Below, one piece after another: positions 1 through 11,679 of a DNA stretch of 64,000 nucleotides. Position numbers and translations under genes: made by a program. Source of the DNA: Saturnia japonica (lineage: Eukaryota; Arthropoda; Insecta; Lepidoptera; Saturniidae); the NCBI GenBank assembly GCA_033032175.1, contig CM065322.1:16554001-16618000 (forward strand). Reading direction: 5' to 3'. Numbering within the stretch: the first letter of the stretch is position 1; each line of letters starts with the position of its first letter. The notes under the pieces are model-generated. The model searched no databases. It had not been told where the DNA came from and was given only the letters and a program-made list of their open reading frames with translations.

Positions 1-1006
1 ACTTAATGATCATTTACTATTAGTTGTATTCGAATTTGTAACGTAGTAAGAAAGACTAAGACTAAGGGCGACTTGCATAACACTTTTAAATGTGATTAAA
101 CTAAGACTAAACACATTTAAGTGGATAAACAAAATTAGCGTCTTGCACAAAAAATAGTTACTAATTATATTTATCGAACTGTCAAATTTAAATAGCCAAA
201 AATGGCGATTTAGCACCGCTAAACACGTTTAAGTGACTTCTTATGATTTAAAAATACAAATTATGTATAAAAATTATGGGAATAAAAGAACAGAGACATC
301 ATAACGGCCATCAGCGTGGCAGCCTGGTGAACACTTTCACCACATTTCTCACTCGTATCTAATACAAAATAATTGCACATGTTCATTTTATTAAATTGAT
401 TTTGACAGACAACAAACAATGACATCCAATTATCCACGTTTCATTATGTATACTATAGGCATAGGTTTATAAGTCATCAAGCTTTTTGTGTTAAGAAACT
501 CGTCAAAACGTGAAACGGAACGCAAAGAATGCTTCACCGACTCGCTAATCATGTATAACTAAATCAGCGCACTGTATGTCTCGTGCAAGATGATCCTAAA
601 TGCGTTTACGATAAATCCATTTATGAGGCTAACTGTAATTAACTATTTTGGTTTAGCAGTGAGTTATGTTATGATTAATTAATTAATTCTAACAGAAAAC
701 AATTTCGTCTTTTCCTTGCGACATATTTATTTTATAATCATTCGTTACTATGACAATCAGCAGAGACAAATAAAAACCTTCATAATTAAATATTCTAACA
801 AGTTAAATGAAATGTTGCGCTAGTCGCCCTAAGTGAATTTAGTAAATAAACGTATTTTATTTGGCTCCTCAATCCAGACATTGTGCATATAAATAATTGA
901 CTGTACACCTATCTGAGATCACAACGCAATCAAACTTGAGAGACACTATTAAATACCTATATATAATTCAACAATTAATTATCATCCATCTTAAATACAA
1001 AGATTG
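1..1006. other. AT-rich flank, nothing recognised
   Basis: Only short chance ORFs. No repeat boundary or gene signal that I can support. Confidence 0.5.
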
Positions 1007-1019
1007 TCACGTATTCAAA

Positions 1020-1285
1020 AATATCTTTAAAAGCTGAGACGCCCAAGCCGACCTCGCCTGCGTGGAGCACACTGCTAAATAACGAACGAGGAAATGGCGA
1101 CAGTGTGGTGGTAGGTGGTAGGACTGAGTCGTGACCACGATGCATGTCGTGAAAATCCCGTCACAGTGACTCGCTTTTGCGTGTCGCATTGCGGGATCAG
1201 ACTGTACATATACAGTTAAATTACTGCAGGCTGGCATGACAGCAGCGACCGTCGATAGATCACGATCTCTTATCAGTGACAGTAA
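1020..1285 (+). repeat. Repeat family D copy
   Basis: GAACGAGGAAATGGCGACAG and the AGCGAGTCAC-type segment match the two intronic copies in reverse. Its 93-codon minus-strand ORF is not conserved in the other copies. Confidence 0.65.
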
Positions 1286-1806
1286 CATTGATTTGCCGTG
1301 CTAATATTAAAAAAAATCATAATTACAAATCCCATAATCCTATCAAAAAGTTATTTTGTTGGGAAAACAAACAGGTCTCTTGTTAGAATCTGTTCTGAAT
1401 GTTCTAAAATCTTATAACTACTGCGTTTAATTACTTAGTACATTAATCTATATAAATAAAAAATTATTAAGGTTTACTATTGTGCGCGCATCACGCAAAA
1501 CCTACTGGGCAGGTTTTGATAAAAAAAAATTTGTTTCACTCCTTAGACAATTGGTCCTTATCAAAAAGAAAAATTAATACGACATCTTCATTCAATAAAA
1601 AGTTTTTAATGTGTTAATAAACTAAAATTTTATAAACACTACCCGTTCAGCTATGTGTTTTCTTACAAAAACAAGCTTAAAAGAGTGCGCTGGCATCGCT
1701 CAAATTCCCGCTTCTTACTGCCGCCCGGTCATTTGACTCCGCCATTATCTGTGGAATTAACAACGGCAAAAAAAATACCAATTCCGATAAATGTATATAT
1801 GTAAGC

Positions 1807-3007
1807 GGCCCGTTTTTTATCGTAACGCGGCAGAGGGCGCAACAGCAGCCACCGCCAGCGACCGTAATGGCGTCAAACACGATAAATATTGTGCTCATGA
1901 AAATTCAGCGACGCATTATGGCACACTGAAAAACTTCGAACCTCATTCCTCTCGAGACATTTCATCACAACTTAGACGGCACGTAAAAAACACGCATCAT
2001 CGCCGTCGCAGTTGCTTCTTAATGTATTTTTATACGGCGCAAAAAAATATCTTAGTTAATATTGTTTGTTTCCCTTTCGAGTAAGCAAGCGACGCGTAAT
2101 ATCAGAAATGACAGATGCATCATTCCAATTCTCAACCCATCCTTAAACGAACACAGACTAGATATTAAAAAAAAAACAATTATGACATTTGCATATTCAA
2201 AACGGTAGTGAAGTAAGCTTAAAGAAAAGAACGAATGAAAGAAGCGGCAAAAAAGTATTAAAAAAATGCTTATAAACGCGTTTTCGAACGCATATTTGCG
2301 TAACCGGGTGTTCTTTATTTGAATTGAATGAGTGAAAGGATATTGTCTGGACGGAACGTGTGTTCATTGTCTATTTAACTATCATTTAAATCGTGATTAA
2401 CCACAGATTAACTAACGGTTAAATAGTTGTAAAGAAAAAACATTACTTTAAAATACATTGCAGATTGTGGAAGAAGTATTTCCGTGTTAAAATTTTGTAT
2501 GGGATTTGCGTAAAATACCTTTTTAGTGAGCGTCTACATCGTGAAAGGAGTATATTGCTAAAAGACAATCGGACCTATATATATTCCGAAATCTCGTGAT
2601 GAGTGAGTGACGCTTATCTAAAAAATGTTTATCAGGAAATTTACAGACAGAACTACAGATGTATTAATATAGATAATTATTTTTGTGTTAAAGTTCCTAT
2701 GCTCTTCATTAATAGAAGACATTAGCCGCTGAAGAAAAAAAAACGTGGTTTAAAAACGTCCATCTACATGGCCCTCCTAGATATTTCTACCCACGTAACA
2801 AGTCACGTTGGGCACTTTTGGGATGGGGAAAAAACACTGAACTCGCGTGACCTTCACACTTAGATACCTATATATACATATGTGTGTCTCTGTGTATATA
2901 TATAAGTCGACTATAGTAATTTACTTTGACATGTAAAATAAACTTTAAGCGTTGCTCTGTAAACAAAGTTCTATTTAATTAAATTTAATAATTAATTAAT
3001 ATTTTAT
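1807..3007 (+). repeat. Direct repeat A, copy 1 (about 1.2 kb)
   Basis: Nearly identical to 5144-6342 over its whole length, differing by a few substitutions and 1-2 base indels. It holds no coding region I recognise. It flanks the gag-protease element at 3178-4516 on one side, and its twin lies on the other side. The high identity implies a recent local duplication or two haplotypes joined in assembly. Confidence 0.93.
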
Positions 3008-3049
3008 CACACTTCTTTAAGTGACTTCTTTTTATAGCTTTGTTTAAAG

Positions 3050-3173
3050 GCTGTAGATCAATGCACAAACGTAGCTTACAGTCGGTAGGTTCATCCACCC
3101 GTTTTATTATGTTTAACTTTTCTAAGCGATTCAATTCCTCCTGAAGTTTAGGTCTCAATTTAATTGGTATCTA
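3050..3173 (-). pseudogene. Gypsy reverse transcriptase N-terminal fragment
   Basis: Read on the minus strand it encodes IPIKLRPKLQEELNRLEK, then IIKRVDEPTD joined straight to CKLRLCIDL. That is the start of a Ty3/gypsy RT with the piece between PTD and the LR-CID motif deleted. It follows the protease frame at 3178 in the expected Gag-Pro-RT order, after a frameshift, and the rest of pol is missing. Confidence 0.8.
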
Positions 3174-3177
3174 CACA

Positions 3178-4516
3178 CTAACTACACACAACAGGAGGTA
3201 TCGATTCATCTATAATTAGAGTGTGCGTACCCGGCAACCTACCTATTCCTTCAAACACACACTTATATTTGTCTAACAAATCACAATGTTTTGTGTCAAG
3301 AATTTCATTAACACGAATTATTAAATGAAGCGCAGTACACGCATCTCGCGATAACAAATTATTACAATTTAAATCTAAAACGTATATTTTACTCATAAAT
3401 ACTTTATCTTTATGGCGAAGTTTTCCCCTAAAATGTCCTAACACTGGTAATATATTTTTACTAACCTCGCGTAGTATACTTCCCGAGCGGTGCAACATAC
3501 TTAAATCAAAGCCAGCCTCCTGGAAACTGCTTTTAGACATTACACACGCGTCGGCACCACTATCTAACTTGAATCTAACTTCTACTTTTATTTTTTCAAA
3601 CCATCCTTTTGATACAGAATTTATTTCGATAAAATTCACAATTTCCCCGTTATCACTGCCCGATGAAAGTTCAATTTCAACAACAGTCTTACAGCACTTT
3701 GCAAAATGGCCTATTTTATTGCATCTATAACACTTTACATTATACGCCGGACATTTATTACGATCATGATTAAAATTACAATAACTGCACATTCGCGAGT
3801 CTTCATAATATGTGCCGCTCCACCGCCCTCGCTGCGCCCGCTCGCGCCGCCGTGGATCAGTAAGCAGCACCCGACTCGTCATGCCCGCGCTTACACGTTC
3901 AATCTCGGCAGGCACTACTAAATTGTTTGTAGCCGTGGATATGTTACTTCCTGATGCCGTCGGTTGCACTGTGCTCGCCTGTTGGCCTGCTATCTCTGCC
4001 GCTCGACACCACGAAGCAGCTTCTTCCAGCTTTAAATCACTTTTTCTTAGAATACTTTCCCTCAACTGCCCGTCCTTGATTCCCCTTATTAATTGAGTTA
4101 ATATCAAACTTTCGCGAAGTTTTTCAAATTCACATGTTTTACTTCGAATTTTCAGTATTGCTAAAAATTTCTCAAAGTTTTCGGTATTTTGTACTGTTTC
4201 AAAGAATATATGTCTCTCAAAATTAATGTACTTTTGGGGATCGCACCTTTTTGAGAATTTATCGCTTAACGATGTATAAATGATTTCTTCTTCCTGTGTT
4301 AGGTCCAATTCTTCATAAATATCTCGTCCAACTTGCAACGTGCAAAATCAATGCACACTTCTCTCTATCCGAGGTGTTTTCTCTTCCACTCGCAATTAAA
4401 TACCAATCAAAAGTTTTCTTCCAGTAACGATAATTGTCTGCGAGATTACCATTCCCGCTCAATGGCGGCGGTTGTTGCAACGCCGAAGTACATAGTTGTT
4501 TGGCTTGTTGTAGCAC
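3178..4516 (-). pseudogene. Ty3/gypsy-type Gag and protease region, frameshifted
   Basis: Two overlapping minus-strand frames (4516-4313 and 4338-3178) cover Gag and protease, joined by a frameshift near 4330. The larger frame (386 codons) has a Gag capsid-like region, then two CCHC-type zinc knuckles (C184, C187, H191, C196 and C203, C206, H211, C216), then a retropepsin active site LDSGADAC at 258-265. It ends shortly before the RT start. The element is decayed: it has a frameshift and a truncated pol, and I find no integrase in this copy. Confidence 0.88.
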
Positions 4517-4599
4517 TTACGTTTGTTTTATTTGCACTATTCGGCATTATCACGGTATAATATCCCTCCTTCAATGAAAATTACTTTACAAACCCCACA

Positions 4600-4609
4600 C
4601 CTGACACCA
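4600..4609 (-). other. Putative primer binding site (tRNA-Leu type)
   Basis: On the minus strand the bases read TGGTGTCAGG. This is complementary to the CCTGACACCA acceptor end found in insect leucine tRNAs. It sits directly inside the LTR edge at 4610 and just upstream of gag, as expected for the 5' end of a minus-strand LTR element. Confidence 0.65.
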
Positions 4610-5000
4610 TGTTGTGTTTATATAATGTAAATCAAACTACACCGTGTAAGAAGATACAACCGATTTATTTTCAAGTACCTACATCATAACAAGTAATCAC
4701 AGACTATATCATATACAACACTAATATACACTAAATAATAAATTCATGTTAATTAACCAACCTGTAAACAAAGAAACGACATTAAAAGTTTATATTTCTT
4801 AGTTACATGTCCATTCTTTAGTTTTAAAATTCATTTTAATATTTGACACATCTGTCACCTTTTATATGTCACAATATTCTTTTTAATAATAGATAAACTA
4901 TATACAACCTAAACTAAACCTACAAAACTTAAATTAGAATTAAAGAAATATATTTTATTTACATATATGTAGACTTTTCACCATCAGATTTATGTAAAGA
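4610..5000 (-). repeat. Probable 5' LTR of the gypsy element
   Basis: It starts at the primer binding site with TGTTGTG on the + strand (so it ends CACAACA on the minus strand). The part from 4722 to 5000 recurs at 6345-6624. The outer edge is not sharply defined because the next bases are the second RT fragment. Confidence 0.6.
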
Positions 5001-5003
5001 TTA

Positions 5004-5122
5004 GCTGTAGATCAATGCACAAACGTAGCTTACAGTCGGTAGGTTCATCCACCCGTTTTATTATGTTTAACTTTTCTAAGCGATTCAATTCCTCGGAAGT
5101 TTAGGTCTCAATTAATTGGATC
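5004..5122 (-). pseudogene. Second copy of the gypsy RT fragment
   Basis: Repeats 3050-3173 with small deletions and shares the same internal RT deletion (PTD joined to CKLRLCID). The two therefore come from duplication of an already broken element, not from two insertions. Confidence 0.8.
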
Positions 5123-5143
5123 TATAACACTAATATATCAACA

Positions 5144-6342
5144 GGCCGTTTTTTATCGTAAGCGGCAGAGGGCGCAACAGCAGCCACCGCCAGCGACCGT
5201 AATGGCGTCAAACACGATAAATATTGTGCTCATGAAAATTCAGCGACGCATTATGGCACACTGAAAAACTTCGAACCTCATTCCTCTCGAGACATTTCAT
5301 CACAACTTAGACGGCACGTAAAAAACACGCATCATCGCCGTCGCAGTTGCTTCTTAATGTATTTTTATACGGCGCAAAAAAATATCTTAGTTAATATTGT
5401 TTGTTTCCCTTTCGAGTAAGCAAGCGACGCGTAATATCAGAAATGACAGATGCATCATTCCAATTCTCAACCCATCCTTAAACGAACACAGACTAGATAT
5501 TAAAAAAAAAAACAATTATGACATTTGCATATTCAAAACGGTAGTGAAGTAAGCTTAAAGAAAAGAACGAATGAAAGAAGCGGCAAAAAAGTATTAAAAA
5601 AATGCTTATAATACGCGTTTTCGAACGCATATTTGCGTAACCGGGTGTTCTTTATTTGAATTGAATGTGAAAGGATATTGTCTGGACGGAACGTGTGTTC
5701 ATTGTCTATTTAACTATCATTTAAATCGTGATTAACCACAGATTAACTAACGGTTAAATAGTTGTAAAGAAAAAACATTACTTTAAAATACATTGCAGAT
5801 TGTGGAAGAAGTATTTCCGTGTTAAAATTTTGTATGGGATTTGCGTAAAATACCTTTTTAGTGAGCGTCTACATCGTGAAAGGAGTATATTGCTAAAAGA
5901 CAATCGGACCTATATATATTCCGAAATCTCGTGATGAGTGAGTGACGCTTATCTAAAAAATGTTTATCAGGAAATTTACAGACAGAACTACAGATGTATT
6001 AATATAGATAATTATTTTTGTGTTAAAGTTCCTATGCTCTTCATTAATAGAAGACATTAGCCGCTGAAGAAAAAAAAACGTGGTTTAAAAACGTCCATCT
6101 ACATGGCCCTCCTAGATATTTCTACCCACGTAACAAGTCACGTTGGGCACTTTTGGGATGGGGAAAAAACACTGAACTCGCGTGACCTTCACACTCAGAT
6201 ACCTATATATACAGATGTGTGTCTCTGTGTATATATATAAGTCGACTATAGTCATTTACTTTGACATGTAAAATAAACTGTAAGCGTTGCTCTGTAAACA
6301 AAGTTTTATTTCATTAAATTTAATAATTAATTAATATTTTAT
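5144..6342 (+). repeat. Direct repeat A, copy 2
   Basis: Same sequence and orientation as 1807-3007. Here it is joined directly to an RT fragment on its left (5004-5122) and to an LTR-region copy on its right (6345-6624), an order that differs from copy 1. Confidence 0.93.
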
Positions 6343-6344
6343 AG

Positions 6345-6624
6345 TAATATACACTAAATAATAAATTCATGTTAATTAACCAACCTGTAAACAAAGAAAC
6401 GACATTAAAAGTTTATATTTCTTAGTTACATGTCCTTTCTTTAGTTTTACAATTCATTTTAATATTTGACACATCTGTCACCTTTTGTATGTCACAATAT
6501 TCTTTTTAATAATAGATAAACTATATACAACCTAATCTAAACCTACAAAACTTAAATTAGAATTAAAGAAATATATTTTATTTACATATATATAGCACTT
6601 TTCACCATCAGATTTATGTAAAGA
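6345..6624 (-). repeat. Partial second copy of the LTR region
   Basis: Aligns with 4722-5000 at high identity in the same orientation. It abuts repeat A copy 2. It lacks the part next to the primer binding site, so it is not a complete LTR. Confidence 0.8.
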
Positions 6625-6640
6625 ATAATTTATATAAATA

Positions 6641-6787
6641 CTAGCGATGTGCCCGCGGCTCCGCACGCGTTTGATACTTCGCAGTAGTTATTTACTCACA
6701 GTAATTTGTCAATAATTGAGATAAAAACTTTCCTATCTTTAAGTTGGACCAAACATATCTCGAACATACATCGTGACACGAGATTTT

Positions 6788-6790
<3 letters not shown>
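6641..6790 (-). mobile_element. Short non-autonomous Helitron-like element
   Basis: On the minus strand it ends with a GC-rich hairpin (GTGCGGAGCCGCGGGCAC) and CTAG followed by T, the Helitron 3' signature. Its 5' part contains ATCTCGTGTCACGATGT. It matches 14966-15164 in the opposite orientation. Confidence 0.7.

Positions 6791-6838
<48 letters not shown>
6789..6838. repeat. (AT)n microsatellite
   Basis: About 21 perfect AT units followed by an interrupted tail. It lies at the 5' edge of the Helitron-like element, where related copies also carry TA repeats. Confidence 0.95.
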
Positions 6839-6840
<2 letters not shown>

Positions 6841-7055
6841 TAATATTAAGATTTCAATAGAACGAAAAAATATTTTACATATTGGAACCAATAACTTTTT
6901 TTTTAAATTAATATAAATATTACTTCCTAAAATATATTTCTGAACATCATAAAAATAATGTTTACAAGTTTGAAGCAAAGAAGTTTTCATTTCTGACTTG
7001 CAGTCCTACGATGTACAGTTTTTTTTATATAAAGTATTTCGGCAAAGCTTTTTTT

Positions 7056-7520
7056 AGAACTGACTTCACTGATAGCTTGAGGTGCCCTAAAACTAGAGCC
7101 GTTGATGGCTTTTACAGCTTTACCGGGCTTGGGGGCGAGCGCTTAAGGCACTCAGCCGCGATATGGGCAACATGCGTGCAAGGGTGCCAAAGTGGCCGGA
7201 CCTCGGCTTGGGCTGTTATTGCGATTACAACTAAGCCGCGATCTGACTAATTCCCTATCCATAAGAATTTGAACTAAACTAACGCATACATATATACATG
7301 TCTCTGCCTCCTGAAAGGAAGGAAGGAACATTTGTAATATGTATTTAGTGATCTGTAAACATAAAAATAAAAAAGGTCCCTTACAGAACCTATATACCTA
7401 TGTGGTATACGTATGTATGTACATATTGTGTGTAATGATGTAGGTATGTGGACAGCTAAGTTATTGCACGTGCAGTGTCATCTGTATCGCGCGAGCGACT
7501 GCAAGACTCAAGGGTTCCAC
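7056..7520 (+). repeat. Dispersed repeat family X, copy 1
   Basis: Shares long stretches with 8330-8484 plus 9072-9415 and with 52468-52680, including GCTTGGGCTGT, TTAGTGATCTGT and the segment around AGGTCCCTTACAGAACCTA. No protein domain is recognisable. It is probably a non-autonomous transposable element. Confidence 0.75.
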
Positions 7521-7764
7521 ACCGAGGAACGGATTCGGCAAATCGATGTCGCTGTTCTCAGTGGTAAGCTCTGTAGAACGCATATACAATGGCGACCACT
7601 CAGAAATCGATAATATATCGGCGGTTGTCGTCGCCATGCCGTCCTGCAAGGGATGCCGTCCTGCAAGGGCTGCAACTCTCTCAAAGTACCTACACTACGC
7701 TAGTTATTTACGATATATTGCAACTTTTTTTTTTAAATGTTCATTAGGTTTTTTATAAGATTAA

Positions 7765-7905
7765 GTTAAATGGCGATGTGCCTAAAAATGGTATAACACG
7801 CTAAGCCTTGTTGGTGACAGAATGTCTACTTGAGGGTGGTAGCTAGCCAGGCGGGCATTAGAAAAAGCCCTACCACCATGCTATCGTTTCATCACGGTGT
7901 TTTCT
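7765..7905 (-). mobile_element. SINE family A fragment
   Basis: Matches the interior of the SINE at 60156-60450 (CGGGCATTAGAAAAAGCCCT shared), and lacks the tRNA-like head. Confidence 0.7.
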
Positions 7906-8329
7906 TTGGATTTAAATTAATTGCATATTATTATTAACTTTTTTTCAATTTGGTTCTACACGCGATGTCCACAAAATACCTACTTATTGATGTGAAAACT
8001 TCTTAGTAACGTTGTTATTTCAAACGCGATGAAACGAAAAAGAAACCAACACATACATCTATGGAATTTAATCTGAGAGAGAACGAGATAGAATACATTA
8101 TACACGGTTAACGCAAGTCCTGATTTTCACAACTATGAGCGTCGTCGAATCGGCCTAGCAGTGTGACGACCAGACTTGTACGCATTGTTATATATACAAT
8201 ACGAGAGGTCGATAGTTCAATTACCGAATTTAGAATGATTAAAAAGGGATTCTATTTTTATATCCAATGGTAATGATAATGATGATAGCTAGCAAGGTGG
8301 AGATTAGGAATATTCCTACCACCACCATC

Positions 8330-9415
8330 TTTTTTTTTTAGAACTGACTATACTGTTTACCATTTGGGCTCTGGAGCCTCAGCGGCTTTTAAAGCTTCAC
8401 CGTCGCTTGTGGGTGATCGTTTGAGGCACTCAACCGCGAAAGCGTGGCAATATTCTCAAAGATGCCAAAGTAGCCGAACCTCGGTGTTGCGGACAGCGAG
8501 CGGGGCGAGCGAATAACGATAGTCTAATAGTATAAAATGAACAAGTAAATGAAATAATACGTGTTAGGAATAAGGTTTATAAATACGTGTTAGGAATAGA
8601 TATAATAATATGAACTGAATATGTGTGAATATGTGTATTTTAAAACGATTAGAATAAGAATATAGCTAGTTGTAAGTTTAAATGTATAAATTTCACTAGT
8701 TGTAAGGATGAACCATGCCAGACTCGGAACATCTGGCATGGTGACTCATGGTACTGCCGAGAGCGCGCACACAGGGCGTGCGCGCTCATTGGCTGAGCGA
8801 CGCCCCGCACGGAATCCATCGCACTACCGGTTGCGAGGCAAAGGGCGAGGTTAAATATAGCGGAGAGGGCGGCAGTACTACGATCAGTTCGAGAAACACT
8901 ACAACAACAGCAAGCAGCGAATCTACAAGCAAACTACAGTCAAGAACGTTATTAAGAAACCACATTGTTACTACGAACTACTGTAACTTTGTAAGAAACA
9001 AGAATAAAACAAGCGCTATTAATTTAGCACACATTAAAATATTGTGGACATCTTTTATTCACAATACTCGGCTTGGGCTGTAGCCATAGTTCCAATTAAG
9101 TCGCGAACTGGCTAATTCTCTATTCGTAGAAATTCGAGCTAAACAAACACATACATATACACATGTTCCTGCCACCTGGGAGGAACGAAAGAACATCTGT
9201 ATATGTATTTAGTGATCTGTCAATTTTAGTGTAACTAGCACAAAAAAGAAATAATAGGTCCCTTAAAGAACGTATGTACCTGTGTGGTGTGCACGAGTGT
9301 GGGGTGCAGTGGAATGGTGTCTGTGGGTAGCTGGTGATGGCAAGTGCAAGATCATTTGTATCGCGCCAGCGGCTGCTAGACTCAAGGGCTCCACACCGAG
9401 GGAACGGACCTAGGC
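8330..9415 (+). repeat. Repeat family X, copy 2, split by a solo LTR
   Basis: The parts 8330-8484 and 9072-9415 are colinear with 7056-7520. The 582-bp solo LTR at 8485-9066 interrupts it, with the 5-bp duplication CTCGG on both sides. Confidence 0.78.
8485..9066 (+). mobile_element. Solo LTR (582 bp) with 5-bp target duplication
   Basis: Begins TGTTG and ends CAATAC after ATTCA, close to the TGTTG/CAACA LTR termini. It is flanked by CTCGG at 8480-8484 and 9067-9071. Inside are a TATA-like TTAAATATAG, a CAGT-type initiator region and a late AATAAA near 9004, the layout of an LTR promoter and poly(A) site. The + orientation follows from these signals. No internal coding region or second LTR is present. 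Confidence 0.75.
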
Positions 9416-9439
9416 TTGAGTTAGCACAGGAGAGGTTGC

Positions 9440-11410
9440 CACACAAATTATCACGGAGTTTTCCTTCTTTAAAAACTCAGGCTCATTGTAAGATTCGAAC
9501 CCACGGTATGGTTCAATCAGGTACGTCACAAGTGAGTTAGTTAGGTACCAGCTTTTTAAAACTTTCATTATAATATGGCGGCAGTTTCTTTTCAAGTATG
9601 CATTTTTAACGTATCGTTTAGCATAATGTCTGAGTTTATGTCTTTTATGCTATGTAGCGATTTATAAAATTCATTTTATTTTGCTTCAGAAGTCACGCGA
9701 TTCCTTACTGTATTGTTTTTATGACAGGCAAGCGGCGAAGGATATCTTCCGTAAAGAATATTTCTTACATTACGGTAAATAACATTTTGTACTAAAAAAG
9801 TGGACTAAGAGCCAGTTTTACGGTCTGCATCGTCTTCATTCAAATGCGTGTACACGACGAAAAAGTTCACTGTTTTATGGCAAAATGAATGCGACCCGTT
9901 AAGAAAATGTTGCATACTTAATTTAACCTGGATTATGATCATCGATTTAATTTAAATAGTTATTATATTTCACTTCACTTGTGTACACAATAACCAAACC
10001 ATATTACACAAAATGACACCATTGTTACACAATATAGAGTCAAATAACGCAAGTTTATAAAATGAAAAAAAAAACACTATGTAAAAGACAGACTAAGATT
10101 TCGCCAAAAAACTGTAATAATTATTTATATTCTAAATTACCAACCAGTACGTCGTATGAAAGTATATCACTCTAACTCGGGAAGTAGCCTTCGCCCAACA
10201 GTGGGAAATATTATGAAATTGTTTAGGTAAAAAAAACTTCATTCATTAAAATTGTGCGTTATCGGTATAATAAAATCTTAACCATGAAATTTAATATCAG
10301 GTTTAAATTTAAATAATTTTTATTTAAAATAAAATTTAAACTAATTTAATTTTAATGTTTAACGGTGCAAATATGGCTGTTGATTATGTTATCAATAAAT
10401 ACCTCCAAATTCTAAAACTTTTCTTTATAATAATTATGTATAATCAAATGTTTTACTTAAAACGGGTAAAGGTTTCATGCACAATTTTTTATTAATTATC
10501 TTTTGGAAATATTCCTATTGATATAAAAATTATTATTGTCAATAATGAATTTTACAAAAATAAATAGAAACAATTTTCACTACATATATTAATAAACGTT
10601 ATTACCCACCGAAAACAGATCTTTGGTGGAGTAACAAGTCGCGCCTAAAGGAGCTTTTCTTCAAAAAGTTAACCTAATGACATTTTATAAATAGACGAAT
10701 TATACTCTCTGATAATGAATATTATGTTAATATGTGATTTAATTGCAAGATATTTGGAAACGTTATAAATTAAAAATATATGTAATTGCTTGTATAATAA
10801 TTGAAGAAAAAAATGGCGCTGAAGAACAAAACAAAATATTCGATATTCTTTAACTAAAAAATATTTCTTCTTTTTCACAACATCCAGCACACGTCGTGCT
10901 GGCCATCGCGCGTTAACTCTCACTAAAAGCAATTTGAAAACGTTACAAACTTTGTTATCTACATGTACAAACAAAAGAGATGGGAAATCACAGCGTAAAG
11001 CGGAAATTCTGTTGTCAAATAAGTGAACAGAGGGTAATTGCTCACCATTCACGATGGCATGAAAAGAATGTCAATGCCGTATCTACTTATAAAATGTCAT
11101 TGGGTTAATCCCTAATATTTTTCTATAGATAGTGTATAATCATCTCAGAATATAACATCGATAAAAAGAACTTACGACCTAATTCACAATCTGTAACCAC
11201 AGCGGTTGTGTATACATCCTCGTGTCTAGAATAACTTTTTCTTTCGAAACAATGTGAGTACGGTTTTTCTTCGTTTTCCACGGTTTTTCCATTCGACAAT
11301 GTTCGTTTAGTTGAGTGTTTTTCTTAACTTTGTCTTCATTAAGCTTATGTGAGATGTTTTGATATTTGATATAATATTTTTTAATAATACAGATATACTT
11401 TTTTATATAC
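9440..11410. other. AT-rich stretch, no gene recognised
   Basis: A 127-codon minus-strand ORF (11052-10669) has no motif and becomes AT-driven in its C-terminal half. A GCCTTCGCCCAACAGTGGG segment near 10190 is a typical lepidopteran repeat fragment. Nothing else can be supported. Confidence 0.45.
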
Positions 11411-11416
11411 GAAGCA

Positions 11417-11675
11417 ATGATGGCTCTGTGGTAAAGTGTACCGTACGGCCTCGACAACGTAAGTTCGAATCCCTACAATGAACCTGAGTTTTCGGTGAAG
11501 GAAAACATCGTTATCAAACCATAACGTGGTGGTGCACACCTGGCTAGCTATTACCTAAAAGTTGTGTGTGTTCCAGTAACTGCAATCGAAAGCTAGCTTT
11601 CATACTAGGTTTAACATGTTGCCATCTTGGAGCTCATGGTCACTTACTATTAGGTGACATTGTGACCAAACGTTA
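11417..11675 (+). mobile_element. tRNA-derived SINE, family A
   Basis: A tRNA-like head (ATGATGGCTCTGTGG for box A, AAGTTCGAATCCC for box B) is followed by GGTGAAGGAAAACATCGT and a tail ending in the shared CCATCTTGG region. Full-length relatives are at 22761-23036 and 60156-60450. Confidence 0.8.
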
Positions 11676-11679
11676 TCTC

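Noticed and set aside
1007..1288. 93-codon minus-strand ORF
   Set aside because: It lies in repeat family D and the frame is not kept in the other two copies.
6789..6838. Tandem AT tract considered as CRISPR-like or origin-like
   Set aside because: It is a plain dinucleotide microsatellite in a eukaryotic genome; no spacer structure exists.
10669..11052. 127-codon minus-strand ORF as a host gene
   Set aside because: No domain, AT-driven composition in its second half, no splice or promoter support.
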